This document shows positions 1-7,405 of a DNA stretch of 36,539 nt, piece after piece. This stretch comes from Clostridiales bacterium (GTDB taxonomy: Bacteria > Bacillota > Clostridia > Clostridiales > Clostridiaceae), in contig JAAYPK010000066.1 in the NCBI GenBank assembly GCA_012519845.1, forward strand, positions 1 to 36,539, read 5' to 3'. A program made the position numbers and the translations under genes. The notes beneath the pieces were generated by a model. It saw only the letters and a list, made by a program, of their open reading frames with translations, was not told the DNA's origin and searched no databases. Positions within the stretch are counted from its first letter, which is position 1; each line of letters begins with the position of its first letter.

Positions 1-140
1 AAAAACTTACTCATAAAAAGAATTGCTGGTTTTTAACTTATATATCTGTTCAATTTTCAAAGACCAATTTTCGTCATTCTTAAGAACCTTACGCCCTCAA
101 GCGACTTTCTTATCTTATCACTTAGAGAATTATCTGTCAA
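1..140 (-). promoter_or_regulatory. rRNA operon leader and proximal promoter (P2)
   Basis: Read on the minus strand, this is an rRNA leader. A sigma-A promoter has its -35 TTGACA at 135-140, a 17-base spacer and its -10 TAAGAT at 112-117. Further down, at 48-62, is the motif CTTTGAAAATTGAAC, which is typical of Clostridium leaders just ahead of 16S rRNA. The text after it (AACCAGCAATTC at about 20-35) also resembles clostridial pre-16S leader. The 16S gene itself is not in the window; I infer that it starts a short way beyond position 1, reading left. Confidence 0.75.
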
Positions 141-205
141 CATTTTTTTAATTTTTATTTTTTTAAATTTGTTGATTTATGTCGTTTCTCCTAAGGACAA
201 GTCAT

Positions 206-234
206 ATCTTATCACTTACTTTAACATAAGTCAA
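206..234 (-). promoter_or_regulatory. Distal rRNA promoter (P1)
   Basis: On the minus strand, -35 TTGACT (229-234), a 17-base spacer and -10 TAAGAT (206-211) form a second promoter about 95 bases upstream of P2. It shares the same -10 hexamer and the sequence AAGTGATAAGATA with P2. A/T-rich sequence upstream (235-330) could act as an UP element. Tandem promoters are usual for Gram-positive rRNA operons. Confidence 0.7.
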
Positions 235-340
235 CAATTTTTTTGATTTTTTTCTATATTTATAAATCAACCTTTATTTTATATTAATATTACTTTTATA
301 TATAAAATATAAACATTATATTATATTTTCTTATACTACC

Positions 341-369
341 TTGACATACTATAGTGGTTAAAATATAAT
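341..369 (+). promoter_or_regulatory. Consensus sigma-A promoter of crr
   Basis: Perfect -35 TTGACA (341-346), 17-base spacer and perfect -10 TATAAT (364-369). The predicted transcription start is near 376. That puts the RAT site and terminator (381-436) in the 5' leader ahead of the EIIA gene. A consensus promoter behind a conditional terminator fits control by antitermination. Confidence 0.85.
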
Positions 370-380
370 TACTTCAAAAG

Positions 381-410
381 ACGTGTTACTGTTAAATCAG
401 GCATAAGTTT
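381..410 (+). promoter_or_regulatory. RAT (GlcT-type antiterminator RNA site) in the crr leader
   Basis: The sequence ACGTGTTACTG, then a spacer and ATCAGGCATAAGT, strongly resembles the ribonucleic antiterminator recognised by the BglG/SacY/GlcT family, especially the ptsG-type RAT of Bacillus as I remember it. Its 3' half overlaps the 5' arm of the terminator at 399-429, so the two folds exclude each other. The likely ligand is the GlcT protein encoded at 3014-3874. Confidence 0.8.
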
Positions 411-436
411 ATATAGTAAACTTATGCCTTTTTTTA
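399..436 (+). terminator. Conditional terminator in the crr leader
   Basis: Perfect 13-bp stem (399-411 with 417-429), 5-base loop and a run of seven T. It lies between the crr promoter and the crr start, so it would abort transcription unless the RAT hairpin is stabilised by the antiterminator protein. Confidence 0.85.
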
Positions 437-468
437 TTATTTACAATTTTGTTTGAAAGGAAGTGAAT

Positions 469-493
469 ATTCCTATTTTTGATTAATAGGAAT
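469..493 (+). repeat. 9-bp inverted repeat at the crr ribosome binding site
   Basis: Perfect arms ATTCCTATT and AATAGGAAT are separated by 7 bases. The 3' arm contains the AGG that would serve the ATG at 500. The stronger purine stretch AAAGGAAGTG (456-465) lies before the hairpin. The hairpin could mask the near site, or bring the distant one close. Confidence 0.5.
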
Positions 494-499
494 GATTTT

Positions 500-1006
500 A
501 TGTTTGGATTATTTAAAAAGAAAAACAATGATGAGACTAACGACAAAAATCTATCTCTTTTATCTGCTGTAGATGGGAAACTTATCCCTTTATCTGAAGT
601 TCCAGATCCAGTATTTGCAGAAAAAATGGCAGGTGACGGAGTTGCAGTTGATCCAACTGGCGACACTATAGTAGCTCCTGCAGATGGGACTCTTTCATTA
701 ATATTTAAGACTAAACATGCTTTTGCAATGACATTAGATAATGGAATTGAACTATTAGTGCACATTGGTATAGACACTGTCTCTCTAAATGGAGAAGGAT
801 TTGAACAATTAACTGAAGAAGGTTCTGTAGTTAAAGCTGGAACTCCAATAATAAAAATAGATAGACAGATTATTAAAGACAAAGGATTATCTTTAATTAC
901 ACCAATTTTAATTACTAACCCTGATATTGCATCTGAAATAATTCCAAATAATATTACAGATGTTAAAGCTGGTGAAAGCAAAGTATTATCTTATATGATG
1001 AAATAA
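500..1006 (+). CDS. crr: PTS glucose-type EIIA component
   Basis: Encodes a 168-aa single-domain EIIA of the glucose family. It takes phosphate from HPr and passes it to the EIIB domain of PtsG in the cytoplasm. The family core is complete: two active-site histidines are visible, H73 (KTKHAFAM) and the phospho-acceptor H88 (LLVHIGIDT), as are the D-x-VFA and VAPADG stretches. I chose ATG 500 over the in-frame TTG 479, because MFGLFKK is a usual N-terminus and AGG at 488-490 is well spaced. A 9-bp perfect inverted repeat (469-477/485-493) lies just ahead of the start. The gene stands alone and converges with ptsG. Its expression is probably GlcT-dependent through the RAT at 381-410. In many Firmicutes the glucose EIIA is fused to PtsG; here it is separate. 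Confidence 0.93.
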   Translation: MFGLFKKKNNDETNDKNLSLLSAVDGKLIPLSEVPDPVFAEKMAGDGVAVDPTGDTIVAPADGTLSLIFKTKHAFAMTLDNGIELLVHIGIDTVSLNGEGFEQLTEEGSVVKAGTPIIKIDRQIIKDKGLSLITPILITNPDIASEIIPNNITDVKAGESKVLSYMMK

Positions 1007-1008
1007 TT

Positions 1009-1054
1009 AAAAGAGATGTTTAAAATGAAAAATCGTTTTAAACATCTCTTTTTT
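1009..1054 (+). terminator. Terminator of crr
   Basis: Long stem (about 1009-1025 with 1036-1052), 10-base loop and a T run, directly after the crr stop codon. Confidence 0.85.
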
Positions 1055-1082
1055 AATTTAAAATTCTAAAATAATGATTTAA

Positions 1083-1106
1083 AGACTGTTACTAATGTAA
1101 CAGTCT
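1083..1106 (-). terminator. Hairpin downstream of ptsG
   Basis: Perfect 10-bp stem AGACTGTTAC/GTAACAGTCT with a 4-base loop, just past the ptsG stop on the minus strand. The following T tract is weak (TTTAAATC), so it is a moderate terminator or part of a bidirectional pair with the crr terminator. Confidence 0.6.
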
Positions 1107-1121
1107 CATTAATTTTATTCT

Positions 1122-2816
1122 TTATTCAACTCCTAGTATTTTGTTAATTTCATTCTTATATCTGTCTGCTTTCACACCAAATATAGCTTGAATTCCATTT
1201 CCTACTTCCATAACACCAGCAGCTCCTAAAGATTTTAGTTTATCTTTATCTACTTTTGATTTATCTTTAACTTCAACTCTAAGTCTAGTTATACATGCAT
1301 CAACACTAACAATATTTTCTTCTCCACCTAAAGCTTCTAATACATAAGGTGCATTATCAACTATTTCGTTTTTACCAGATGGTTCACTTTTATTAGATGA
1401 TTCATTATTTCCACCTGATTTTTCTTGATAATCAGCTTTTGTATATAGTTTAGTTTCTTCTTCATTTTCATCTCTACCTGGAGTCTTTAAGTTGAATTTA
1501 ACAATCATAAATTTAAATAAGAAGTAATAAACAACTGCATATATTGCTCCAACTAATAGGATATAATACCAATGTGTTGGAACTCCTGCTCCTGCTGGTA
1601 ATAATCCAAATAAAGTGAAGTCAATAAATCCTCCTGAGAATGTCATTCCTACGAAAACATTCAATATGTCCATTAACATAAATGATAATCCTGCTAATAA
1701 ACAATGTATTCCATATAATACAGGAGCAACAAATAAGAATGTAAATTCTAATGGTTCAGTAATACCTGTTAAGAAAGAAGTTACTGCTGCTGATATTAAT
1801 AATGATCCAACAACCTTCTTTTTCTTTGGATGAGCAGTCTTATACATTGCTAAAGCTGCTGCTGGTAATCCAAACATCATAAATGGGAACTTACCTGCCA
1901 TAAATCTTGTTGTTCCACTAACTACTTGACTCATAGTATCTGCTGAAGCTCCAACTAAATCACTCATACTTGATATTTGAACAAAGTATGCAGTATTTGC
2001 TCCTGCTACTGTTTCTGCAACACCATTTATTAATACTTGCCCTTCTACAAATGAACCATACCAGAAAGGAGTATAGAATACGTGGTGTAAACCAAATGGT
2101 ATTAATGCTCTTTCTATTAATCCATAGAAGAATGTTCCTATTGATCCAGCATCTTTAACTAATGTTGATAATACTGAAATACCGTCTTGAACAAATGGCC
2201 ATACAAACGCTAATATAGCTCCAACAACTGCCATTGCTACTGCTGTAACTATTGGTACAAATCTTGATCCTGAGAAAAATCCTATTACTTGTGGTAATTG
2301 AATTTCATGATACCTATTGTGCAGAATAGCAGTAACAATACCTGTAATGATACCACCAAAAACTGACATATTTAGTGTGAATATACCTAAATTAGTTGTA
2401 ACATATGTTGCATAGTCAGCATTATCTGCAATATTTGCAGGAGTAAGTACACCTAATTGTGTATATCCTAATGATAATAAAGTTGAAATAACTTGATTCA
2501 TTACTATAAATCCGAATATTGATGCTAATGCAGCAGTACCTTTGTCTTTATTAGCTAATCCTACTGCTACACCCACCGCAAATAATACAGGAAGATTTCC
2601 AAATATTATATCTCCTATATTCTTCATTATTGTTAATATTGCAGTAACTACTGGAATATTAACAAATGCAATAAGTGGTTCATACACTGATGGTGCATTT
2701 TCTAGTCCTGCAATACCTAATAAAGCCCCACCAATTCCTAATAATATACCTGCTATAGGTAGAGCTGCAATTGGTAACATTATGGCTTTACCTATTCTTT
2801 GTAAAAATTTAAGCAT
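1122..2816 (-). CDS. ptsG: PTS glucose transporter EIICB (PtsG)
   Basis: 564-aa membrane sugar transporter that imports and phosphorylates glucose. The EIIC domain (about residues 1-420) has about ten hydrophobic segments and the signature GITEPLEF around residue 350. A hydrophilic linker (about 440-480, rich in E, N, S, G) leads to the EIIB domain, whose phospho-accepting C508 sits in VDACITRL. No EIIA domain is attached; this is supplied by crr, which converges from the other side. The ATG has a purine-rich site upstream (GGAGGAATG). Transcription comes from its own promoter at 2977-3005 through a RAT and terminator, so it is under the same GlcT-type control as crr. Glucose is the natural guess; N-acetylglucosamine or maltose relatives share the fold, but the RAT/GlcT context favours glucose. 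Confidence 0.92.
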   Translation of the reverse strand: MLKFLQRIGKAIMLPIAALPIAGILLGIGGALLGIAGLENAPSVYEPLIAFVNIPVVTAILTIMKNIGDIIFGNLPVLFAVGVAVGLANKDKGTAALASIFGFIVMNQVISTLLSLGYTQLGVLTPANIADNADYATYVTTNLGIFTLNMSVFGGIITGIVTAILHNRYHEIQLPQVIGFFSGSRFVPIVTAVAMAVVGAILAFVWPFVQDGISVLSTLVKDAGSIGTFFYGLIERALIPFGLHHVFYTPFWYGSFVEGQVLINGVAETVAGANTAYFVQISSMSDLVGASADTMSQVVSGTTRFMAGKFPFMMFGLPAAALAMYKTAHPKKKKVVGSLLISAAVTSFLTGITEPLEFTFLFVAPVLYGIHCLLAGLSFMLMDILNVFVGMTFSGGFIDFTLFGLLPAGAGVPTHWYYILLVGAIYAVVYYFLFKFMIVKFNLKTPGRDENEEETKLYTKADYQEKSGGNNESSNKSEPSGKNEIVDNAPYVLEALGGEENIVSVDACITRLRVEVKDKSKVDKDKLKSLGAAGVMEVGNGIQAIFGVKADRYKNEINKILGVE

Positions 2817-2867
2817 TCTACATTCCTCCGTTCAAAATACTTTTAATTGTTCCTTAATTATACATAA

Positions 2868-2933
2868 CAAAAAAGACCTAAAATTTCAAAGATAATGTTT
2901 ATTAATATACATTATCCCATCATTTTAAGTCTT
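2868..2933 (-). terminator. Conditional terminator in the ptsG leader
   Basis: On the minus strand a 12-bp outer stem (2922-2933 with 2873-2884, one G-U pair) encloses an inner 8-bp hairpin (2909-2916 with 2891-2898) and is followed by a T run. The 5' arm overlaps the 3' end of the RAT at 2926-2957, the same layout as in the crr leader. Confidence 0.8.
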
Positions 2934-2957
2934 GCCTGCATAACCAGTTACACCTTA
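2926..2957 (-). promoter_or_regulatory. RAT site in the ptsG leader
   Basis: Minus-strand sequence GGTGTAACTG, then a spacer and GCAGGCAAGAC, matches the RAT pattern (G-TGTNACTG...GCAGGCA). It overlaps the terminator stem, so binding of GlcT would block termination and let ptsG be read. It differs from the crr RAT in the loop and lower stem, so the two may be bound with unequal strength. Confidence 0.8.
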
Positions 2958-2976
2958 AATCTTACTTTACAAATTG

Positions 2977-3005
2977 ATTATATCACAGAAAACAATCCAT
3001 GTAAA
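2977..3005 (-). promoter_or_regulatory. Sigma-A promoter of ptsG
   Basis: -35 TTTACA (3000-3005), 17-base spacer, -10 TATAAT (2977-2982). It sits right after the glcT stop codon, so ptsG can be read independently of the upstream genes. The predicted start is about 2970, just ahead of the RAT. Confidence 0.8.
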
Positions 3006-3013
3006 GGTTTGTA

Positions 3014-3874
3014 TTATTTTTCTAGCATCATTCTAAATCTTTCTATATGAATAGCTAAAAATGCTATCTCATCTTCTGAAACTTCTATATTTAGCTCATT
3101 TCCTATTATTTGAGATACCGATTTTGATAAAGAATAGGACTCGCTGTAACCTAACTTTATTACTTCTTTTAAATCATTTTTAGCAGGCTTCTTCTCAACT
3201 ATCCTTTGCAACGCAAATTTAATATGGGTAATAAACCTTGCATAATCAAAGGATTTTCTATCTATTTTTATTTTCAAATTTTCCTCAATGTAATTTGTAA
3301 TTTCATTTATAATGTAATTATTTCTTATATTGGATGATAATCCAGTATTGGTTATGGCTGAATGAATATGCATTGCTACAAATCCTATTTCATCTTCTGG
3401 CATTTTTACTTTTAGTTCTTTCTCAATTTTATTTCCAACTAACTGCGCCAAATCATATTCTTTCCTATATAGTGTTTGTATTTCAACTAAAAAAGGATTG
3501 TTAATTATTTCATTATTCTTTATTCTTTTAACTGCAAGAAATAAATGATCTACTAATCCAATATGAATATTTTCATTTAATTCTACTTTTATTTTTTTTG
3601 AAACTTCATATATTGCTTCCTCGCATATTCCAAAAAAATCACTATCTATTCTTTCTATTATGCTTTTAAAATTATGGATATTCTCATTTTCCTCAATTGT
3701 AAATATTTTTTCTATTTCGGTTCCTTTTAATATTTTCTCTCCATTTTTTTTAGCAAACCCAATCCCTTTTGCAAAAAGTATTTTTTCCTTATTATTTTCT
3801 TCTGAACTGACTAAAACCACATTATTATTAAAAACTTTTATAATAGTTTCCGGTTTTTCTAATAATATGCCCAA
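3014..3874 (-). CDS. glcT: BglG/GlcT-family transcription antiterminator
   Basis: 286-aa RNA-binding antiterminator. The N-terminal CAT-RBD (about 1-60) binds RAT hairpins. PRD1 (about 65-170) and PRD2 (about 175-285) are phosphorylated by the PTS, and the conserved histidines are present: H110 and H169 in PRD1, H217 and H276 in PRD2. TTG start (TTG GGC ATA) behind AAAGGAGATG. It lies between the GNAT gene (21-base gap) and ptsG. Two RAT-terminator leaders in the window (381-436 and 2868-2957) are its likely targets. With glucose flux, unphosphorylated PtsG would leave GlcT active, so crr and ptsG are read through. The GlcT name rests on the PtsG/EIIA neighbourhood; LicT-like specificity is the alternative. 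Confidence 0.88.
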   Translation of the reverse strand: MGILLEKPETIIKVFNNNVVLVSSEENNKEKILFAKGIGFAKKNGEKILKGTEIEKIFTIEENENIHNFKSIIERIDSDFFGICEEAIYEVSKKIKVELNENIHIGLVDHLFLAVKRIKNNEIINNPFLVEIQTLYRKEYDLAQLVGNKIEKELKVKMPEDEIGFVAMHIHSAITNTGLSSNIRNNYIINEITNYIEENLKIKIDRKSFDYARFITHIKFALQRIVEKKPAKNDLKEVIKLGYSESYSLSKSVSQIIGNELNIEVSEDEIAFLAIHIERFRMMLEK

Positions 3875-3894
3875 ACTATCATCTCCTTTAAGGA

Positions 3895-4824
3895 TTATTT
3901 TATCTTATAATATGTTATATGATCTCTCCATTTGCCATTAATATAAAGATATTTTTTATTTAATCCAAGCTCTCTAAATCCACATCCCATTAATACTCTT
4001 TTAGACTTTTCATTATCTACTAATGCTGATGCTTCTATTCTATGGAGATTCATTTCTTCAAATGCATAGTTTATTACAGAAGTCAATGCCTCCTTCATAT
4101 ATCCATGCCCTTCATGTTCTTTATCAATAGAATATCCTATTATTGCACTTTTAAATATCCCGTATACTATATTAGATAATTTTATTTTCCCTATTAATTC
4201 ATCATTTAAAAATATACCAAAATCTAATGCTACTCCATTTATAAATTGTCTATAGCTTTCATTTAATATATTTTTTTGAACTTCTAAAGTATAAAATTGT
4301 GCATCTCTACTTGGTTCAAATTTTTCTAAATGCTTTTTGTTATTAATATAATAATCCAACATTATTTTATCGTCTGCTGGTGTCAAAATCCTTAGTATTA
4401 AGTTCTTAGTGCATATTTTAGTATATTCCATATTGTTATTTTGAAAAAATTCATATCTATTTATACCCATTATTATTTCATTATAAAACTGACCTTGACT
4501 ATAAATGTTATTTGAAATAATTCCTTCTAATGTAAATCCTACATTTAAAAATGGTATCATATCCATATTTTCATTTAAGTAAACATTAACCTTATTAATT
4601 TGTATATCTTTAAAGAATCCCTTTAACATTACTATTAAGGACTCTGTTAGCAATTCCTTATTATTTTTTCTATAAAAATTAAATTTTACACTGCAGTTTT
4701 TATTCTCATTATTAATTTCACTTATTAAAATTCTTCCTATATTTATTTTGCTTTTATCTCTAATAATGTATTCCTTCTTATTAGTATTATTTATATTAAT
4801 GCTAATATTATTCCCCCAATCCAT
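3895..4824 (-). CDS. GNAT acetyltransferase, RimJ/RimL-like, with an N-terminal extension
   Basis: 309-aa protein. The C-terminal half (about 150-309) is a RimJ/RimL-type N-acetyltransferase: it has the TKNLILRIL start, a GYSIDKEHEGHGYMKEAL acetyl-CoA loop (variant of Q/R-x-x-G-x-G/A) and the EASALVDNEKSKRVLMGCGF helix. The N-terminal half has weak GNAT flavour (MIPFLNVGFTLEGI looks like the end of a GNAT domain), so this may be a tandem GNAT with a decayed first domain. The start is ATG 4824: AGGAGATG lies 4-5 bases ahead, inside the end of tcdA; an upstream in-frame ATG at 4869 would overlap tcdA by 41 bases. Only 4 bases separate it from tcdA, so the two are co-transcribed, probably with glcT. 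The substrate cannot be told. Confidence 0.8.
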   Translation of the reverse strand: MDWGNNISININNTNKKEYIIRDKSKINIGRILISEINNENKNCSVKFNFYRKNNKELLTESLIVMLKGFFKDIQINKVNVYLNENMDMIPFLNVGFTLEGIISNNIYSQGQFYNEIIMGINRYEFFQNNNMEYTKICTKNLILRILTPADDKIMLDYYINNKKHLEKFEPSRDAQFYTLEVQKNILNESYRQFINGVALDFGIFLNDELIGKIKLSNIVYGIFKSAIIGYSIDKEHEGHGYMKEALTSVINYAFEEMNLHRIEASALVDNEKSKRVLMGCGFRELGLNKKYLYINGKWRDHITYYKIK

Positions 4825-4828
4825 TAAT

Positions 4829-5590
4829 TCATCTCCTATCAAACACAATATCCTTAATAACTTCTCCACCTATTATCATACCAGCAACTGGTGGTACAAA
4901 AGACATACTACCTGGTATTTGTCTTTTAGCCGTACACTTTTTTGTGCCTCCAACGCATACACAACCATTTTTACATGTAGCAATATCTTCTGTATTAGGC
5001 TTTGTTGGTATTTCTTCTGAATATATTACTTTTAAACTTTTTATTCCCCTTTTTCTTAATTCATGTCTCATTACTTTAGCTAAAGGACATATTTTTGTAT
5101 CATAAATATCTACTACTTTAAATTGAGTAGGGTCAAATTTATTTCCAGTACCCATTGAGCTTATAATATTTATGTTTTTTTCATTACAATATTCAATTAA
5201 CGCAATTTTAGCTGAAACTGTATCTATTGCATCAACCACATAGTCATAATCCTCATTTATTATTTCTGAAATATTATCTTTAGTAACGAAAAGTTGATAT
5301 GTGTTAACCTTACACTTTTTATTTATGGATAATATTCGCTCTTTCATTACATCTACTTTTGGTTTACCTATTGTGTTAAATGTAGCATGTATTTGTCTAT
5401 TTAAATTAGTTAAACAAACTGTATCGTAATCAACTAATGTTATTTCTCCAATACCAGCCCTAGTAAGAGCTTCTACTGTATAACTTCCTACTCCACCAAT
5501 TCCAAATACTATTACCTTACTGTTTCTTAATTTATTTAATCCTTCTTTTCCTATTAATAATTCAGTTCTTGAAAAAGAATGTTGTAACAT
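4829..5590 (-). CDS. tcdA: tRNA threonylcarbamoyladenosine dehydratase (TcdA/CsdL, ThiF-like E1)
   Basis: 253-aa E1-like enzyme that uses ATP to cyclise t6A37 to ct6A in tRNAs. The Rossmann nucleotide loop GIGGVGS is near residue 31, followed by LVDYD, the arginine-bearing LNRQIHAT and VVDAIDT, all hallmarks of ThiF/MoeB/TcdA proteins. The C-terminal part has several Cys (CPLAKV, CKNGCVCVGG, KKCTAKR) and the family ending SMSFVPPVAGMIIGGEVIKDI. Length is as expected for TcdA. It is the first gene of a likely tcdA-GNAT-glcT unit. ATG with GGAGAGATAAAAAT upstream. Confidence 0.9.
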   Translation of the reverse strand: MLQHSFSRTELLIGKEGLNKLRNSKVIVFGIGGVGSYTVEALTRAGIGEITLVDYDTVCLTNLNRQIHATFNTIGKPKVDVMKERILSINKKCKVNTYQLFVTKDNISEIINEDYDYVVDAIDTVSAKIALIEYCNEKNINIISSMGTGNKFDPTQFKVVDIYDTKICPLAKVMRHELRKRGIKSLKVIYSEEIPTKPNTEDIATCKNGCVCVGGTKKCTAKRQIPGSMSFVPPVAGMIIGGEVIKDIVFDRR

Positions 5591-5621
5591 ATTTTTATCT
5601 CTCCTTTTGAGTTTTAATATA

Positions 5622-5650
5622 ATTTTATTTTATAATTATTATTATCACAA
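5622..5650 (-). promoter_or_regulatory. Possible sigma-A promoter of tcdA
   Basis: -35 TTGTGA (5645-5650), 17-base spacer, -10 TAAAAT (5622-5627), about 30 bases ahead of the tcdA start. The surroundings are very A/T-rich, so the match is only suggestive. Confidence 0.45.
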
Positions 5651-5732
5651 GTAATTACTTTTATTTTTACCTATTAAAATTACTTTATTTTATATATAAT
5701 TGTAATTAGATATATTTCTTAGGAGGATTATC

Positions 5733-6641
5733 ATGATAAAATCTACAAATAAAATATTAAATCCTTTATTACAAATTGAAAATGAAAGTATCAATTTTAA
5801 AATGGGTTTCTTTAAAGCAATCCTTGTTTTTGGACTTTGGGAAATATGGAATACTATCTTTTCACTTTCAATTTCACAATCCTTTAATAAATCATTTTTG
5901 CTAAACAATTACTATATAATTGGAATATTACAACTTCTATCTATTCCAATTATTATTATAATCTTTAGTAATACATTTGGTAAATTAACATGGAGTAAAA
6001 ACTCCTATAATAAAATAAAATCAAATAATATTTTATTTTTAGCATTATCAATAATTGCTTTTAGACTTATTTATGATGCATATATTTCTCCAATTGTATC
6101 ACTAATTCCATTAGGAGAAGTTCTTACAAACTTTCAAAATACAGTTAAAATGAGTCCTTCATTTTTAATCACCACATTTATTACTAGCATTACATATGCA
6201 CCAATAGTTGAAGAAATAATTTGTCGTGGTATTGTTTTAAGTGGACTTTTGAAGAAATTTTCTCCCGGATTATCAATTTTTATATCATCACTGCTTTTTG
6301 CCATAATGCATGGAAATATACACCAAGGCATAAATGCCTTCCTTTTAGCTTTATTTTTAGGATATATTTATTATAGAACTAAATCAATATTTCTTTGTAT
6401 TTTTACTCACTTTTTTAATAACGCTTTTGTTTTTTTATCAACAGTTCCACAAGGTATTATTAGTATACTGATTAAAGATCAAGTATTGTTACTAATAGTA
6501 AATGTATTTTTATATACAGCTTTATGTATACCAATATTAATATATCTATATAGAAATTTTAAATTTCATTATGAAGAAAATTTTATACCAATAACAAATA
6601 AAAAAATATATTTTTATAATAATAAAATACATTCAAAATAA
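5733..6641 (+). CDS. CPBP-family intramembrane glutamic protease
   Basis: 302-aa multi-pass membrane protein (about eight hydrophobic segments) of the CPBP/Abi family, related to Rce1-type CAAX proteases. The conserved motifs are in order: EEIICRG (EExxxR, about residues 155-160), FAIMHGN (FxxxH) and THFFNN (HxxxN/D). All catalytic-type residues are present. Bacterial members are linked to bacteriocin self-immunity or membrane protein cleavage, but nothing next to it is a bacteriocin gene. Strong AGGAGG site 8 bases before the ATG. mtnN follows after 11 bases and may be in the same transcript. Confidence 0.87.
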   Translation: MIKSTNKILNPLLQIENESINFKMGFFKAILVFGLWEIWNTIFSLSISQSFNKSFLLNNYYIIGILQLLSIPIIIIIFSNTFGKLTWSKNSYNKIKSNNILFLALSIIAFRLIYDAYISPIVSLIPLGEVLTNFQNTVKMSPSFLITTFITSITYAPIVEEIICRGIVLSGLLKKFSPGLSIFISSLLFAIMHGNIHQGINAFLLALFLGYIYYRTKSIFLCIFTHFFNNAFVFLSTVPQGIISILIKDQVLLLIVNVFLYTALCIPILIYLYRNFKFHYEENFIPITNKKIYFYNNKIHSK

Positions 6642-6652
6642 AGGAGAACAAA

Positions 6653-7345
6653 ATGAATTTAGGAATAATAGCCGCCATGAGCGAAGAATTAGAACCATTA
6701 CTTAAGGATATGGACCTAATCTCTAAAAAAACTATTGCAAATGTAACTTTCAATGAAGGTAAAATCTTTGGTAAAGATGTTGTAGCCGTTGTTTGTGGTA
6801 TTGGAAAAGTCAATGCTGCAATCTGTACTCAACTTCTTATTTCTCTATATAACGTAGAGAAAATAATAAATATTGGAGTTGCAGGAGGTGTTAATAAAGA
6901 GATATATCCCGGGGATATTGTCATAGCAGACAATCTTGTAGAACATGATTTTGATTGTTCTGTATTTGGAGATCCAATTGGACAAATTCCAAGGATGGAT
7001 ACATTTGATTTTAAATGTGATAGTGCCTTAGTAGCATTAGCTCAAAAATCTTGTCAGAAGATAGATAATATTACTTCATATAAAGGCAGAATTGTGTCAG
7101 GAGATCAATTTATAGCTGACATTGAAAAAGTTAAATATTTAGAAAAGGAATTTTCAGCTTTAGCTTGTGAAATGGAAGGTGCTAGTATTGCACATGTTTG
7201 TTATTCTAACAATGTTCCTTTTGTTGTTATTAGATCTATTTCTGATAATGCCAATAATGGTGCCCATGTTGATTTTGAAAAATTTAAATCTATTGCTGTA
7301 AAAAATTCTACTTTAATACTAAAAAATATGATACTTGAACTATAA
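6653..7345 (+). CDS. mtnN: 5'-methylthioadenosine/S-adenosylhomocysteine nucleosidase
   Basis: 230-aa cytosolic nucleosidase that cleaves adenine from MTA and SAH, feeding methionine salvage and the activated methyl cycle. The N-terminus IIAAMSEELEPLL carries the conserved Glu near residue 12. NIGVAGGVN, GRIVSGDQFIAD, ACEMEGASIAHVC (substrate Glu) and VVIRSISDNAN (catalytic Asp) are all visible. Length matches the family. It lies 11 bases after the CPBP gene with its own AAAGGAG site, and is followed by a hairpin at 7355-7380. Confidence 0.95.
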   Translation: MNLGIIAAMSEELEPLLKDMDLISKKTIANVTFNEGKIFGKDVVAVVCGIGKVNAAICTQLLISLYNVEKIINIGVAGGVNKEIYPGDIVIADNLVEHDFDCSVFGDPIGQIPRMDTFDFKCDSALVALAQKSCQKIDNITSYKGRIVSGDQFIADIEKVKYLEKEFSALACEMEGASIAHVCYSNNVPFVVIRSISDNANNGAHVDFEKFKSIAVKNSTLILKNMILEL

Positions 7346-7354
7346 GTGTATTCT

Positions 7355-7380
7355 ATGAGGCTGTCACATATCAGCCTCAT
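7355..7380 (+). terminator. Hairpin after mtnN
   Basis: 9-bp stem ATGAGGCTG/CAGCCTCAT with an 8-base loop, followed by TTATTAATATTTT. The T tract is imperfect. It also lies just ahead of the ribosome site of the next gene, so read-through into the metallophosphoesterase is possible. Confidence 0.55.
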
Positions 7381-7405
7381 TTATTAATATTTTAGGAGTG
7401 ATTGT

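Noticed and set aside
409..981. Long minus-strand open frame opposite crr
   Set aside because: It mirrors crr, whose protein is an unmistakable EIIA; the frame has no ribosome site and a low-complexity Ser/Pro/Asn translation.
5695..5700. Promoter for the CPBP protease with -10 TATAAT
   Set aside because: The -10 is good, but no acceptable -35 is found at 16-18 bases; not listed as a feature.
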